DNA of 64,000 bases from Lentisphaerae bacterium GWF2_57_35. GTDB taxonomy: Bacteria > Verrucomicrobiota > Kiritimatiellia > CAIQIC01 > GWF2-57-35. The stretch covers positions 124,001 through 188,000 of the forward strand of contig MHBK01000033.1 of the NCBI GenBank assembly GCA_001804865.1, written 5' to 3'. Below are positions 8,410 to 16,820 of this stretch, piece by piece (position 1 is the stretch's first letter; each line of letters opens with the position of its first letter). A program made the position numbers and the translations under genes. Under the pieces are notes generated by a model. The model ran no database searches and was not told the DNA's origin. It worked only from the letters and a program-made list of their open reading frames with translations.

Positions 8410-9717
8410 CTAGGCGTTTTGCAGATGCCCGGCGAGGAACGAATCGTACGAGCTGAGGTCCATCATGCCGTGGCCGGAGAAGTTGAACAGGATGACCCGT
8501 TTCTTTCCTTCTTCGCGGGCTTTGATGGCCTCGTCGACGGCGGCGCAGATGGCGTGCGAGGTTTCGGGGGCGGGGATGATGCCCTCGGTGCGGGCAAACA
8601 ACACGGCGCTCTCGAAGGCCTTGGTTTGGGCCACGGCGACGGCATCGATCAATTTGAGTTTGGCCAGATGGCTGACGGTCGGGGCCATACCGTGATAACG
8701 CAGTCCGCCGGCATGAATCTTGGGCGGCATGAAATTATGGCCCAGCGTGTACATCATCATGAGCGGGGTGGTTTCGGCGGTGTCGCCGAAGTCGTACCGC
8801 AGCTCGCCTTGCGTCAACGACGCGCAGAGGGCCGGTTCGACGGCCACGATGCGACAGTTGGTCTTGCCGGCGATCTTTTCCTTCACAAAGGGAAAGGCAA
8901 TACCCGCAAAATTGCTGCCGCCGCCGACGCAGCCGATGACGACATCCGGACTCTCGCCGGCCATCTCCATTTGCTTGAGGCATTCCAGCCCGATCACCGT
9001 TTGGTGCATGCACACGTGATTCAACACGCTGCCGAGGGAGTACTTCGTATTCTTGGATTTGACGGCGTCTTCGATCGCTTCGCTGATGGCCATGCCGAGA
9101 CTGCCGGGGCATTCGGGATCCTTTTCGAGGACCGAACGTCCGTAGGCGGTATTCGAACTCGGACTGGCATGGACCGAGGCGCCCCAGGTGTGCATCATCA
9201 TTTTGCGGTAGGGCTTCTGGTGATAGCTGACTTTCACCATGTACACCACGCACTCGATCCCGAACAACTGGCAGCCCAAGGCCAGCGACGAACCCCACTG
9301 GCCCGCGCCGGTTTCGGTCGTCAGGCGCTTGGTGCCGGCCTGTTTGTTGTAATAAGCCTGCGGAATGGCGGTGTTGGGCTTGTGGCTGCCGCCGGGGCTG
9401 ACGCCTTCATACTTGTAGTAAATGTGGGCGGGCGTATTCAGCGCTTTTTCCAAACGTACGGCGCGGAGAAGCGGGGTCGGCCTCCAGAGCGCATAAATCT
9501 CGCGAACGGGCTCCGGGATTTCGATGTAGCGCTCAGGACTCATTTCCTGCATGACGATATTTTCGGGAAAAATGGCCGTCATATCCTCCAGGGTCACGGG
9601 TTTTTTCGTGCCCGGATGCAGGGGGGGCGGGAGGGGTTCAGGAAAATCGGGGAGAATATTGTACCAGTGGGTGGGAATATCGCTCTGTTTCAGCGGGAAA
9701 CTAATGGTGTCGGACAT
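8410..9717 (-). CDS. trpB2: TrpB2-type tryptophan synthase beta chain
   Basis: The 435-residue protein has the long N-terminus and motifs of TrpB2 (TrpB-like PLP enzyme) rather than TrpB1. The PLP lysine is K113 in [10 protein letters not shown]; a glycine-rich phosphate-binding loop follows (CVGGGSNF). TrpB2 enzymes condense serine with indole to give tryptophan and are thought to work without a tight TrpA partner. No other trp gene is nearby, which fits a stand-alone salvage role, although this is inference. The stop lies just upstream of a strong terminator in the transcript sense, so this is a single-gene unit. A long open frame on the opposite strand over the same bases is a codon-bias shadow. 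Confidence 0.95.
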   Translation of the reverse strand: MSDTISFPLKQSDIPTHWYNILPDFPEPLPPPLHPGTKKPVTLEDMTAIFPENIVMQEMSPERYIEIPEPVREIYALWRPTPLLRAVRLEKALNTPAHIYYKYEGVSPGGSHKPNTAIPQAYYNKQAGTKRLTTETGAGQWGSSLALGCQLFGIECVVYMVKVSYHQKPYRKMMMHTWGASVHASPSSNTAYGRSVLEKDPECPGSLGMAISEAIEDAVKSKNTKYSLGSVLNHVCMHQTVIGLECLKQMEMAGESPDVVIGCVGGGSNFAGIAFPFVKEKIAGKTNCRIVAVEPALCASLTQGELRYDFGDTAETTPLMMMYTLGHNFMPPKIHAGGLRYHGMAPTVSHLAKLKLIDAVAVAQTKAFESAVLFARTEGIIPAPETSHAICAAVDEAIKAREEGKKRVILFNFSGHGMMDLSSYDSFLAGHLQNA

Positions 9718-10029
9718 AATCTGTTCTCCTATTGATTTCGAGAGGGCGACATTACTATGAAAGACGGGAAAAGGTCAAATATCCGATGCAGAAAAGAGCG
9801 CCACCCAACTAAACCGCGACCAAGGACCATTAAAAGTCTCGCGTCAACGCAGCTATTATCCTATCTCACTCATAATCTTAATCGTAATCTTAATCTCTTT
9901 CTGGATAAAACAAATGCAGATTAGGATTAAGATTAGGATTACGATTATGAAATGGAATCAAAACGGCGTCCTCCCGAAATAGACTCTAAGAATCCACGTC
10001 CTTACGGACGGGCTACGTAGCCGCCGGCG
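9718..10029. repeat. Intergenic region with TAATCN inverted repeat and short palindromes
   Basis: No gene is seen. Bases 9871-9896 (hexamers of the TAATCN kind on the plus strand) are the inverted partner of 9918-9949 (GATTAN hexamers), with about 21 bases between, so the region can fold into a long imperfect hairpin. Close to the end of the histidine kinase gene there are two smaller palindromes: CGTCC/GGACG around 9997-10010 and the perfect GGCTACGTAGCC at 10011-10022. The latter two could serve as a weak transcription end for the kinase. The TAATCN array looks like a dispersed repetitive element. Confidence 0.6.
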
Positions 10030-13000
10030 TTAAGACGCAGGAGCTTTCGGCGAGAGCACGGCTTGGAAGACGTCCAGCAGGCCCTTCATTTGAAAGGGTT
10101 TTTGGATGAAGCCGGCGAGGCCGTCCGCGGCGAAATGCATGATGGCATCCTGTTCGTTGTAGCCGCTGGACAGGATGACGGGGATATCGGCGCGAATACG
10201 GCGCATCTCCTGGAACGCTTCGTTGCCGTCCATGTGCGGCATGGTCATGTCCAGCAGCACAGCGCTGATTTTGTCGCTGTTCTGTGTGAAGACATCGACG
10301 CCTTCGCGGCCATCGGAGGCCGTCAACACCTTGAAGCCGGCCTTTTCCAGCATCATCTTGGTGACGCTGCGGACGCTGTCCTCGTCATCGACCACCAACA
10401 CGATGCCGGCGCCTTTCCACATCGAGGCCAAGCCGGCGCTTTTCTTGCGCGGCGTCTTGACCGCCTGGTTGGAGCAGGGGAACAGCACTTTGAACGAGGT
10501 GCCTTTGCCTATTTCGCTGTAGACCTTGATGGCGCCGCGATGGCCGCGGATGATGCCCAGCACGGCGGACAGGCCCAAGCCCCGGCCCTTGGTCTTGGTC
10601 GTAAAGAAGGGGTCGAACAGGCGCGTCATGGTTTCCTTGGTCATGCCGCAGCCGGAATCGGTCACTTCCAGATAGGCGTAATATCCCTCCGGCAGATTGT
10701 CGTCGAGATAGGTTTCCGTCAAATAGTTGCGGTCCGCTTCCATGACGCCGGTATTCAGCGTAATCACGCCGCTGTGTTCGTCCAGCGCGTCGGAGGCGTT
10801 GATAATCAGGTTCATGACCACTTGGCGCATCTGTACGGCATCGGCTTCGATGGGGGGAAGATTATCGGCAAACGAGGCTCGCAAGATGGCTTTCTTGGAA
10901 ATGGAAGCCTGCAACAGATGGCTCATCTCGCGGACCAGGTCATTCAGATCGAGGGTGGTAACGGCGAATTGTCCCTTGCCCGAATAGGCCAGCATCTGCT
11001 TGATGAGTTCCGTGGCATGAACGCCGGCGGTCTTGATGTCCTCCAGCCGCTGGCGCCCGGGCGCCAGCGCCGGCAGGTCCAGCAAGGCCAGATCGATGTT
11101 GCCGAGAATGCCGACGAGCAGATTGTTGAAATCGTGGGCCAGGCCGCCGGTCAGCACGCCGAGGCTCTCCAGCTTTTGTGCATGTTGAATCTGGGCCTCT
11201 ATTTTTTTCTTTTCCAGCTCCGCGGTTTTTTGCTCGGTGATATCCGTGATGAATCCTTCCAGCGCCTGTATGTTGGTGTTGGGGTCCACGACCAAACGTC
11301 CGTGTTCCGAGACCCATTTGATGCGGCCCGATGCGGCGAGCAGGCGGTAGACGAGCAGATAGGGTTTCGAAGCGGCGATGGACTCGTTAATCGTCTGGTG
11401 CACTCGGTTCCGGTCGTCGGGATGAATCAGTTCGTGGAACGAAGTTCGTTTGTTCAGGAGGAGGTCTTCGGCGGTATAACCCGTAAGGTCCATGCACCCC
11501 TCGCTGGCAAATTCCAGCGTTCGCAGGGGGTCTTTGCGATGCCGATAGGCCATGCCCGGCAGGTTGCTTAGCAGCGTGCTGAGCGTTCGCTGGCTGTCCA
11601 TCAACGCTTGTTCCGCGTGCTTCCGGTCGGTGATGTCTTCCACCACGGCAATGATGTAGTCGGGAGCGTCGTCCTGCCCGCGGATCCAGCGGGTGGAGAT
11701 GCGGACGCTGATGACTTGTCCGTCTTTGCGCAGAAATCGCTTCTCGCGAATGTCATCCTGTTTTTCACCGTCGGACAGGTTGGAATAATGAACGAGTTCG
11801 TCATTGAGATCGGAGGGATGCGTGATTTCGGTCCAGGTCATCTGAAGCAGCTCTTCCCGCGAGTAGCCCAGGATATCGCACAGCTTATCGTTGACCTCCA
11901 GGCAGCGCAGGTCGGAGGAGGTGATGGCGATGCCCACGAGCGAGAGTTCAAAGTAATTGCGAAAACGAGCTTCGCTTTGACGGAGCGCTTCCTCGGCCGA
12001 ATGCCGTGCGGTGATGTCGCGAGAAATGCTGAGAATGGCTTTTTGGCCGTCATAGTCGATCAGCCGCTCGCTGACTTCCGCCCGGATAGGGCGGCCAGAA
12101 CGGGTCATGAAGGTGGTTTCGAACAAGGAAAAGCCGCCGCTGAAGGTGTGGCGTACGTTGGTTTCGATGCGGGGCGCAAACTCCTGGGCAACCAGCTCGT
12201 TCAATTTGCGGCCGATCAAATGATGGACCGGCCATTCCAGGCGTCGCGCGCAGACTTCGTTCATCAGCAGGATGCGGCCCTCGGCATCGTGCACCAGCAC
12301 CGATTCGGGAATGCTTTCGAAGAGGGAGCGAAACCGTTCTTCCGAGTCTTTGAGTTCCCGGTTTCGCAGCTCCAGCAGATCTTTCACCCGCAGGAGGGTT
12401 TGTTCCCTCCGGGCCATTTCGCAGGCGGCCACCAAACTGTCGGAGTCAACTGGTTTTCGCAGCATGGCGTCGGCGCCCAGGCTGATGCAGCGGGTGGCGA
12501 GATCCGGCGTCTTGTCGATCGTCAGCATGATCACGACGGCAGACGATTGGGATGACTTGAATTCCGCGAGCAATTGGTCGCCGTGCGTGTCGGGCAAATG
12601 ATAGTCGAGCACCACGATGTCCGGGTGGACACGGTGAAACTGTTGAATGGCTTCCGCACCGGTGGAGGCGCTGAATACGGTGTATCCGCGTGCTTTGAAC
12701 AGGGCCACCAGCAAGCGGGACTGGGTTTGGGTGTCTTCGACGACCAAGACGTTCAGTGAGGGAGGAACGGACATCTTTTCCATAGCCGCCCGCACATGGG
12801 TGCGAAGCTCCTCGGGTTGGAACGGCGATGCTAGAAATCCGTTGGCGCCCAATTCGATCGATATCTGCCGGGCATAATCTCCTGTCACGGTGTCGGAAAC
12901 GATCAATAGCGCGGTTTGCTGTAAATGAGGATAATCCGAAGATCGAATCAAACGGCAGAATCGCCATCCATCGATGCCGGGGATATGCAGATTGGCAATA

Positions 13001-13176
13001 ATAATGGATGGGGACGGCTTGCCCTCCATATATTTCAAGGCTTCTTCTGCATGGGTGAAGCTGATTATCTTGAAGCCGTCGCTTCCCAACGTAGCCGTGA
13101 TCGAACGTATTTGATCCGGATCGTTACTCACTACAACGGCTGTGAAATGTTCGCGCTCTTCTTGATCTTGGTCCAT
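10030..13176 (-). CDS. Hybrid sensor histidine kinase (REC-REC-PAS-PAS-PAS-HisKA-HATPase-REC)
   Basis: The 1048-residue soluble protein has two N-terminal receiver domains (about 12-132 and 142-260), three PAS domains (about 290-400, 415-530, 540-660), a HisKA dimerisation/phosphoacceptor helix with LAHDFNNLL, an HATPase domain (NLIINASDAL, DSGCGM, GRGLGLS) and a C-terminal receiver with LLDMTMP. The second receiver keeps D191 (VVLDYHLP) and its lysine (RKP). The first is degenerate: N62 stands at the phosphoacceptor position (IIIANLHIPG) and the lysine is serine (ASPFQ). There is no membrane segment, so it senses a cytoplasmic signal. No separate response-regulator or output gene is adjacent, so the output partner is unknown. 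Confidence 0.93.
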   Translation of the reverse strand: MDQDQEEREHFTAVVVSNDPDQIRSITATLGSDGFKIISFTHAEEALKYMEGKPSPSIIIANLHIPGIDGWRFCRLIRSSDYPHLQQTALLIVSDTVTGDYARQISIELGANGFLASPFQPEELRTHVRAAMEKMSVPPSLNVLVVEDTQTQSRLLVALFKARGYTVFSASTGAEAIQQFHRVHPDIVVLDYHLPDTHGDQLLAEFKSSQSSAVVIMLTIDKTPDLATRCISLGADAMLRKPVDSDSLVAACEMARREQTLLRVKDLLELRNRELKDSEERFRSLFESIPESVLVHDAEGRILLMNEVCARRLEWPVHHLIGRKLNELVAQEFAPRIETNVRHTFSGGFSLFETTFMTRSGRPIRAEVSERLIDYDGQKAILSISRDITARHSAEEALRQSEARFRNYFELSLVGIAITSSDLRCLEVNDKLCDILGYSREELLQMTWTEITHPSDLNDELVHYSNLSDGEKQDDIREKRFLRKDGQVISVRISTRWIRGQDDAPDYIIAVVEDITDRKHAEQALMDSQRTLSTLLSNLPGMAYRHRKDPLRTLEFASEGCMDLTGYTAEDLLLNKRTSFHELIHPDDRNRVHQTINESIAASKPYLLVYRLLAASGRIKWVSEHGRLVVDPNTNIQALEGFITDITEQKTAELEKKKIEAQIQHAQKLESLGVLTGGLAHDFNNLLVGILGNIDLALLDLPALAPGRQRLEDIKTAGVHATELIKQMLAYSGKGQFAVTTLDLNDLVREMSHLLQASISKKAILRASFADNLPPIEADAVQMRQVVMNLIINASDALDEHSGVITLNTGVMEADRNYLTETYLDDNLPEGYYAYLEVTDSGCGMTKETMTRLFDPFFTTKTKGRGLGLSAVLGIIRGHRGAIKVYSEIGKGTSFKVLFPCSNQAVKTPRKKSAGLASMWKGAGIVLVVDDEDSVRSVTKMMLEKAGFKVLTASDGREGVDVFTQNSDKISAVLLDMTMPHMDGNEAFQEMRRIRADIPVILSSGYNEQDAIMHFAADGLAGFIQKPFQMKGLLDVFQAVLSPKAPAS

Positions 13177-13330
13177 AGTGATTCCGATAACCTATTGGCG
13201 ACTATCGCCACACGGAAGATTTACATTCAAGATTCAAACTACCCAGGCGAGGGAAGAAGTAAAAGGGAATTTTAGAAAATAGAAATTCCCATATCGTTTG
13301 AAAGCCTGGGAGTTGCGTTTGGAATGACCA

Positions 13331-13432
13331 GGAAAGAGCTGGCTTTCCCTGAACCAGTTGGCAGAGCTGTTTCAGCGAGATAAGTCAGTCATAGAACGTT
13401 TACGCCAAATTGCAGCCTTGGCAAAGTCTTAA
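13331..13432 (+). pseudogene. RhuM-like gene remnant
   Basis: Thirty-three codons read GKSWLSLNQLAELFQRDKSV followed by IERLRQIAALAKS and a stop. This matches the N-terminal part of RhuM/virulence-type proteins (WLSLNQLAELFQRDKSVISRHI pattern), which are common beside type I restriction genes. There is no start codon in frame at the expected place and the rest of the protein is missing. It is a fragment of a decayed restriction/defence locus. Confidence 0.7.
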
Positions 13433-13476
13433 TGAAGACGCGAGGGGCGATTGGCCTGAAACACAGGAAAATGCTT

Positions 13477-13906
<430 letters not shown>

Positions 13907-14112
13907 AGGATGTGTACGGGGAACAAGAGAGATGACTCTGCAGCTAATAACGAGGAATCTATGTTCCCCAATCTCGATACGGTGTGTCGGAACATAATGA
14001 ACGACAATGGGTGACATGATCTATGCCGAACACTCATACAATTGACTATTCGCGCTACCCTTCAGCTGCTGTCCTTTTTCATTGCGCGACATGGGTAAGT
14101 CAACATTCGGTT

Positions 14113-14335
14113 GCCCACTCAAGCCTCATCAACATGTTTGCGGAGATCGATGCATTTAATCATGGAACGCATCCATCTCGAATGCTGGCCGGGTTCAGCC
14201 AGAAGCATGGGGGACCATGACATTTGGATTGCCGCCACCGCCAGCGTATTGAAAGCAACCTTGCTGACCACGGATCACGATTTCGATCATCTTGACGGAC
14301 ATTTCTGCGAAGTGATCTACATCGATCCGCAGTAG
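14113..14335 (+). pseudogene. vapC: VapC-type PIN toxin remnant
   Basis: Two frames together spell the C-terminal half of a PIN-domain toxin. FAEIDAFNHGTHPSR is in the frame of 14134, and after a shift before 14207 the other frame gives MGDHDIWIAATASVLKATLL and TTDHDFDHL. The last PIN aspartates are visible (GDHD, TTDHDFD), but the N-terminal aspartate motif is not found upstream. It is therefore a broken toxin without antitoxin, part of the same decayed defence island as the rhuM and hsdM fragments. Confidence 0.8.
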
Positions 14336-14409
14336 ATAGTGCGGCGGAATCAATCTGAGAGCAACTTGGCAATATTTATGAGCAATCCGCTACAAGGAGG
14401 TTTTGTGTT

Positions 14410-14469
14410 CGGCCGCGCTCCGTCGCGACCGGAAGAAAAAGGTTCCGACAGAGCGGACCCCTCCAAAAG
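14410..14469 (-). repeat. Dispersed palindromic repeat, copy 1
   Basis: Read on the minus strand, this 60-base stretch matches the element at 56878-56946 nearly base for base (CCGCTCTGTCGGAACCTT, then CTTCCGGTCGCGACGGAGCG). It contains the small palindrome GGTTCCGACAGAGCGGACC. The copy lies between the vapC remnant and tRNA-Ser. Confidence 0.75.
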
Positions 14470-14565
14470 TCAGAGCCTACGGAGCCCCTCGGCAAGTTCG
14501 GGCCATTCGAGGCACGGGCTAGTGGCCTGCCATGAGCAAGCCCTGAGTCTGCGAAGGGCGCGTCG

Positions 14566-14662
<97 letters not shown>

Positions 14663-14826
14663 GGCGCGTTTGTGTGTAACAGACGTATTACCAAATGGCG
14701 GGAGAAACCTTAAGCGAAGTTCAAAAAATCCGCAAGGTCATTTCCTGGAAAAGCTGAAAATTCCATTCAGTCGCAGATTGGCGGGGGCGAATAATGCTGA
14801 TATGGTTAAGTTTTTGGGGGTGCAGG

Positions 14827-15204
14827 ATGATGCAGAAGCTGTTTTTGTTGGCCGTGGCCGGAGCATTAGGCACATTGGCGCGATATGGTTTGGGCGGATG
14901 GGTTCAACGTTGGGGGGGCGCGTCTTTTCCGTGGGGAACCTTGATCGTTAATATGACCGGGTGTTTTCTGTTTGGAATCGTTTGGGCGATTGCCTTGAAC
15001 CGGGTGGAGATCAGCGGGACGACCCGTGCAATTTTTCTAACGGGTTTCATGGGCGCCTTCACGACGTTTTCGACTTATATGTTTGAAACGGTGCAAATGA
15101 CGCGCGATGCCGAATGGCTGTTGGCGGCGGCTAATGTGGCCGGACAGACGGTGGTCGGGTTCTTGCTGATGTTCCTGGGTATGACGATTGGGCGTCTGGT
15201 TTAG
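14827..15204 (+). CDS. crcB: Fluoride exporter CrcB
   Basis: The 125-residue protein has four hydrophobic segments and the CrcB/Fluc hallmarks: GALGTLARYGL near the N-terminus, FPWGTLIVNMTGCFLFG, and FLTGFMGAFTTFSTY. Fluc channels act as dimers in the inner membrane and let fluoride out. The paired ATG at 14827 was chosen over one at 14794 because it follows GGGGGTGCAGG and begins at the family's usual position. The next gene is a DUF190 protein, a family that frequently accompanies crcB. I could not find a fluoride riboswitch consensus upstream. Confidence 0.95.
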   Translation: MMQKLFLLAVAGALGTLARYGLGGWVQRWGGASFPWGTLIVNMTGCFLFGIVWAIALNRVEISGTTRAIFLTGFMGAFTTFSTYMFETVQMTRDAEWLLAAANVAGQTVVGFLLMFLGMTIGRLV

Positions 15205-15210
15205 GCCTCG

Positions 15211-15294
15211 CTAAAACTAATGAGCGCCGACACACGTTGCAGGGTCGGCCTGCAAAAGACATATACGCCGGTTTTGTGAGTCGGCGCATTTTAG
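15211..15294 (+). ncRNA. Structured RNA candidate between crcB and DUF190 gene
   Basis: CTAAAA (15211-15216) pairs with TTTTAG (15289-15294), and GCGCCGAC (15224-15231) pairs with GTCGGCGC (15280-15287). Inside is a hairpin TTGCAGG (15237-15243)/CCTGCAA (15249-15255) whose loop is GTCGG, the same five bases as the outer 3' arm. CCGAC could therefore pair with either, as in a switch or pseudoknot. It ends just before the Shine-Dalgarno sequence GAGGAGGGG of the DUF190 gene. Function is unproven. Confidence 0.45.
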
Positions 15295-15307
15295 AGGAGG
15301 GGATGAA

Positions 15308-15658
15308 ATGAATCTGCCGGAAGAAGCGGAATTGCTGCGTATTTTCATTGGGGAAGGCGACAAGTGGGGCGATCGACCTCTTTATGAGGCGATCGTCATG
15401 GAAGCTCGAAAGCGCGGCATGGCCGGCGCCACGGTTTTGCGCGGCGTGCTGGGTTTCGGAGCCGATAGCCGGATGCATACGGCCAAAATCCTTCGGTTGT
15501 CCGAAGATTTGCCGTTGGTGGTGGAAATTATCGACAAGCCGGAAAACATCGACGCGTTGATGCCGGAGTTGGACCGCATGATCAAAGATGGTTTGGTCAC
15601 GCGGGAAAAGATTCGCGTCACGATTTATCGGCATCGGCCATCGCCGCCGCAGATGTAG
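15308..15658 (+). CDS. DUF190 (UPF0166) family protein
   Basis: The 116-residue soluble protein matches the DUF190 family: EAELLRIFIGEGDKWGDRPL at the start, RGMAGATVLRGVLGFG in the middle and LPLVVEIIDKPENID near the end. The fold is PII-like in solved members. The gene regularly travels with crcB, so a role in fluoride homeostasis is likely, but its biochemical task is not established. A strong Shine-Dalgarno sequence (GAGGAGGGG) precedes the start. Confidence 0.9.
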   Translation: MNLPEEAELLRIFIGEGDKWGDRPLYEAIVMEARKRGMAGATVLRGVLGFGADSRMHTAKILRLSEDLPLVVEIIDKPENIDALMPELDRMIKDGLVTREKIRVTIYRHRPSPPQM

Positions 15659-15701
15659 AACCCGAACGAACGGAAGAGCCCGTCTTCAGAGAAACCGGGT
15701 T
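15659..15701. terminator. Possible two-sided terminator
   Basis: AACCCG (15659-15664) and CGGGTT (15696-15701) are inverted between two convergent genes. The stem is short, the loop is long and no T run follows, so the call is weak. Confidence 0.25.
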
Positions 15702-15711
15702 GCCCGAAACG

Positions 15712-16308
15712 CTATTTGTGCCCGATGGGCATGAGGTAGAGGGGGGCTTCGCCTTCCTTGAGTTTCAGGATGGATTTGACCTTCTTCTCGTCGAAGGAGC
15801 CGACGGCTGTCATGCCCAAGCCTAAGGCAAACGATTGCAGATAGACATTCTGTGCGGCGTGTCCGGCTTCCATCAATACGAAGGAAGACCAGTGATTGCC
15901 AAAGGTGGCGGTGGTGCGTTCTTTAATGCCGGTCAGCACGATCATGACGGCGCCGTTCTGCATCCAGGTTTGATCGAGCGACGCTTCGCTCAGTTCGGCC
16001 CGGCGGTCATGCTCGTCCACTTTGGCAATCTGGTGTTCCCGTGGATTGTAATGGTAAACCCCGGCTGCAAGATCGTCGACGTTTCCGACTACGAGGTAGG
16101 CTTCCAGGGGGAACATGGCGCCCGCGGATGGAGTGGTTCGATAGCCTCCGAGCGCCGTGACGCCTTGCGCGGCCCACAGCAGCATGGAGATTTCCTTTAA
16201 ATGAAGGGGCGTGCTTTTCAGGTCTCGAATGGATCGCCGTTTGTACAGGGCGGTTTCGACGGAAATCTTGCTGTCATGATTCGGTTCCGGAAGCTTGATT
16301 GTATTCAT
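15712..16308 (-). CDS. Nitroreductase-family (SagB-type) flavoprotein
   Basis: The 198-residue protein has the nitroreductase signature for FMN binding (YKRRSIRDL near residue 25; GGYRTTPSAGAMFPLEAYLV; C-terminal GLGMTAVGSFDEKKV). The SAGAMFPLE motif is typical of the SagB/thiazole-oxidoreductase-like branch. Members use FMN and NAD(P)H to reduce or oxidise small substrates; no peptide cyclodehydratase genes are near, so a general role is likelier. The start at MNTIKLPEPN was preferred over one 26 codons upstream because AAGGGGACC directly precedes it. Confidence 0.88.
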   Translation of the reverse strand: MNTIKLPEPNHDSKISVETALYKRRSIRDLKSTPLHLKEISMLLWAAQGVTALGGYRTTPSAGAMFPLEAYLVVGNVDDLAAGVYHYNPREHQIAKVDEHDRRAELSEASLDQTWMQNGAVMIVLTGIKERTTATFGNHWSSFVLMEAGHAAQNVYLQSFALGLGMTAVGSFDEKKVKSILKLKEGEAPLYLMPIGHK

Positions 16309-16454
16309 GGTCCCCTTAATGATCGCGCATTCAGTATGAGATACGTTGCCAGAAGATCGCGCGCAGGGGAAGAATTTCTTGCGCAAATGTGAAGAAAAAT
16401 CGAAACGTCAAAGATGCTCGTGACCCGATAGGGCATTCATGCTTAAATGGAAAT

Positions 16455-16805
16455 ATGGACAAGATCTTTATACGTGATTTGGCTTTGCGCTGCATCGTCG
16501 GCATCTATCCCGAGGAGCGGAGGGAAAAGCAGGATGTAATCGTCAATATCGTACTGGAAGCCGATTTGAGCCCGGCCGCCCGGACCGATCGGATCGAAGA
16601 CGCCGTGAACTACAAGGAAATCAAACAGAGCGTCCGAGCGATGGTGGAGGAGAGCCAGTTTTTCCTGATCGAGCGCCTGGCTGGCCGCATTGCGAGCCTT
16701 TGTCTTGATAACCCCAAGGTGATGAACGTCACGGTTACGGTCGACAAACCCGGGGCGCTGCGTTTTACCCGGAGTGTAGCCGTTGAGATCACCCGATCGC
16801 GTTAG
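16455..16805 (+). CDS. folB: Dihydroneopterin aldolase FolB
   Basis: This 116-residue protein fits FolB: MDKIFIRDLALRCIVGIYPEER is the classical N-terminus (with the conserved tyrosine and glutamate of the pterin site), and INYKEI-like VNYKEIKQSV and FFLIERLA follow. The enzyme converts dihydroneopterin to 6-hydroxymethyl-dihydropterin in folate synthesis. The start was placed at the second methionine of the frame because that begins the family's domain; the Shine-Dalgarno sequence is weak. It converges with cstA. Confidence 0.93.
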   Translation: MDKIFIRDLALRCIVGIYPEERREKQDVIVNIVLEADLSPAARTDRIEDAVNYKEIKQSVRAMVEESQFFLIERLAGRIASLCLDNPKVMNVTVTVDKPGALRFTRSVAVEITRSR

Positions 16806-16820
16806 CCTTCTGACCTCTCT

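Noticed and set aside
8341-9735. Long open frame on the plus strand over trpB2
   Set aside because: It has no recognisable domain, runs through the terminator, and mirrors the codon bias of trpB2 on the other strand.
14680-14826. Fluoride riboswitch upstream of crcB
   Set aside because: I could not place the conserved core bases or pseudoknot; only generic G-rich runs are present.
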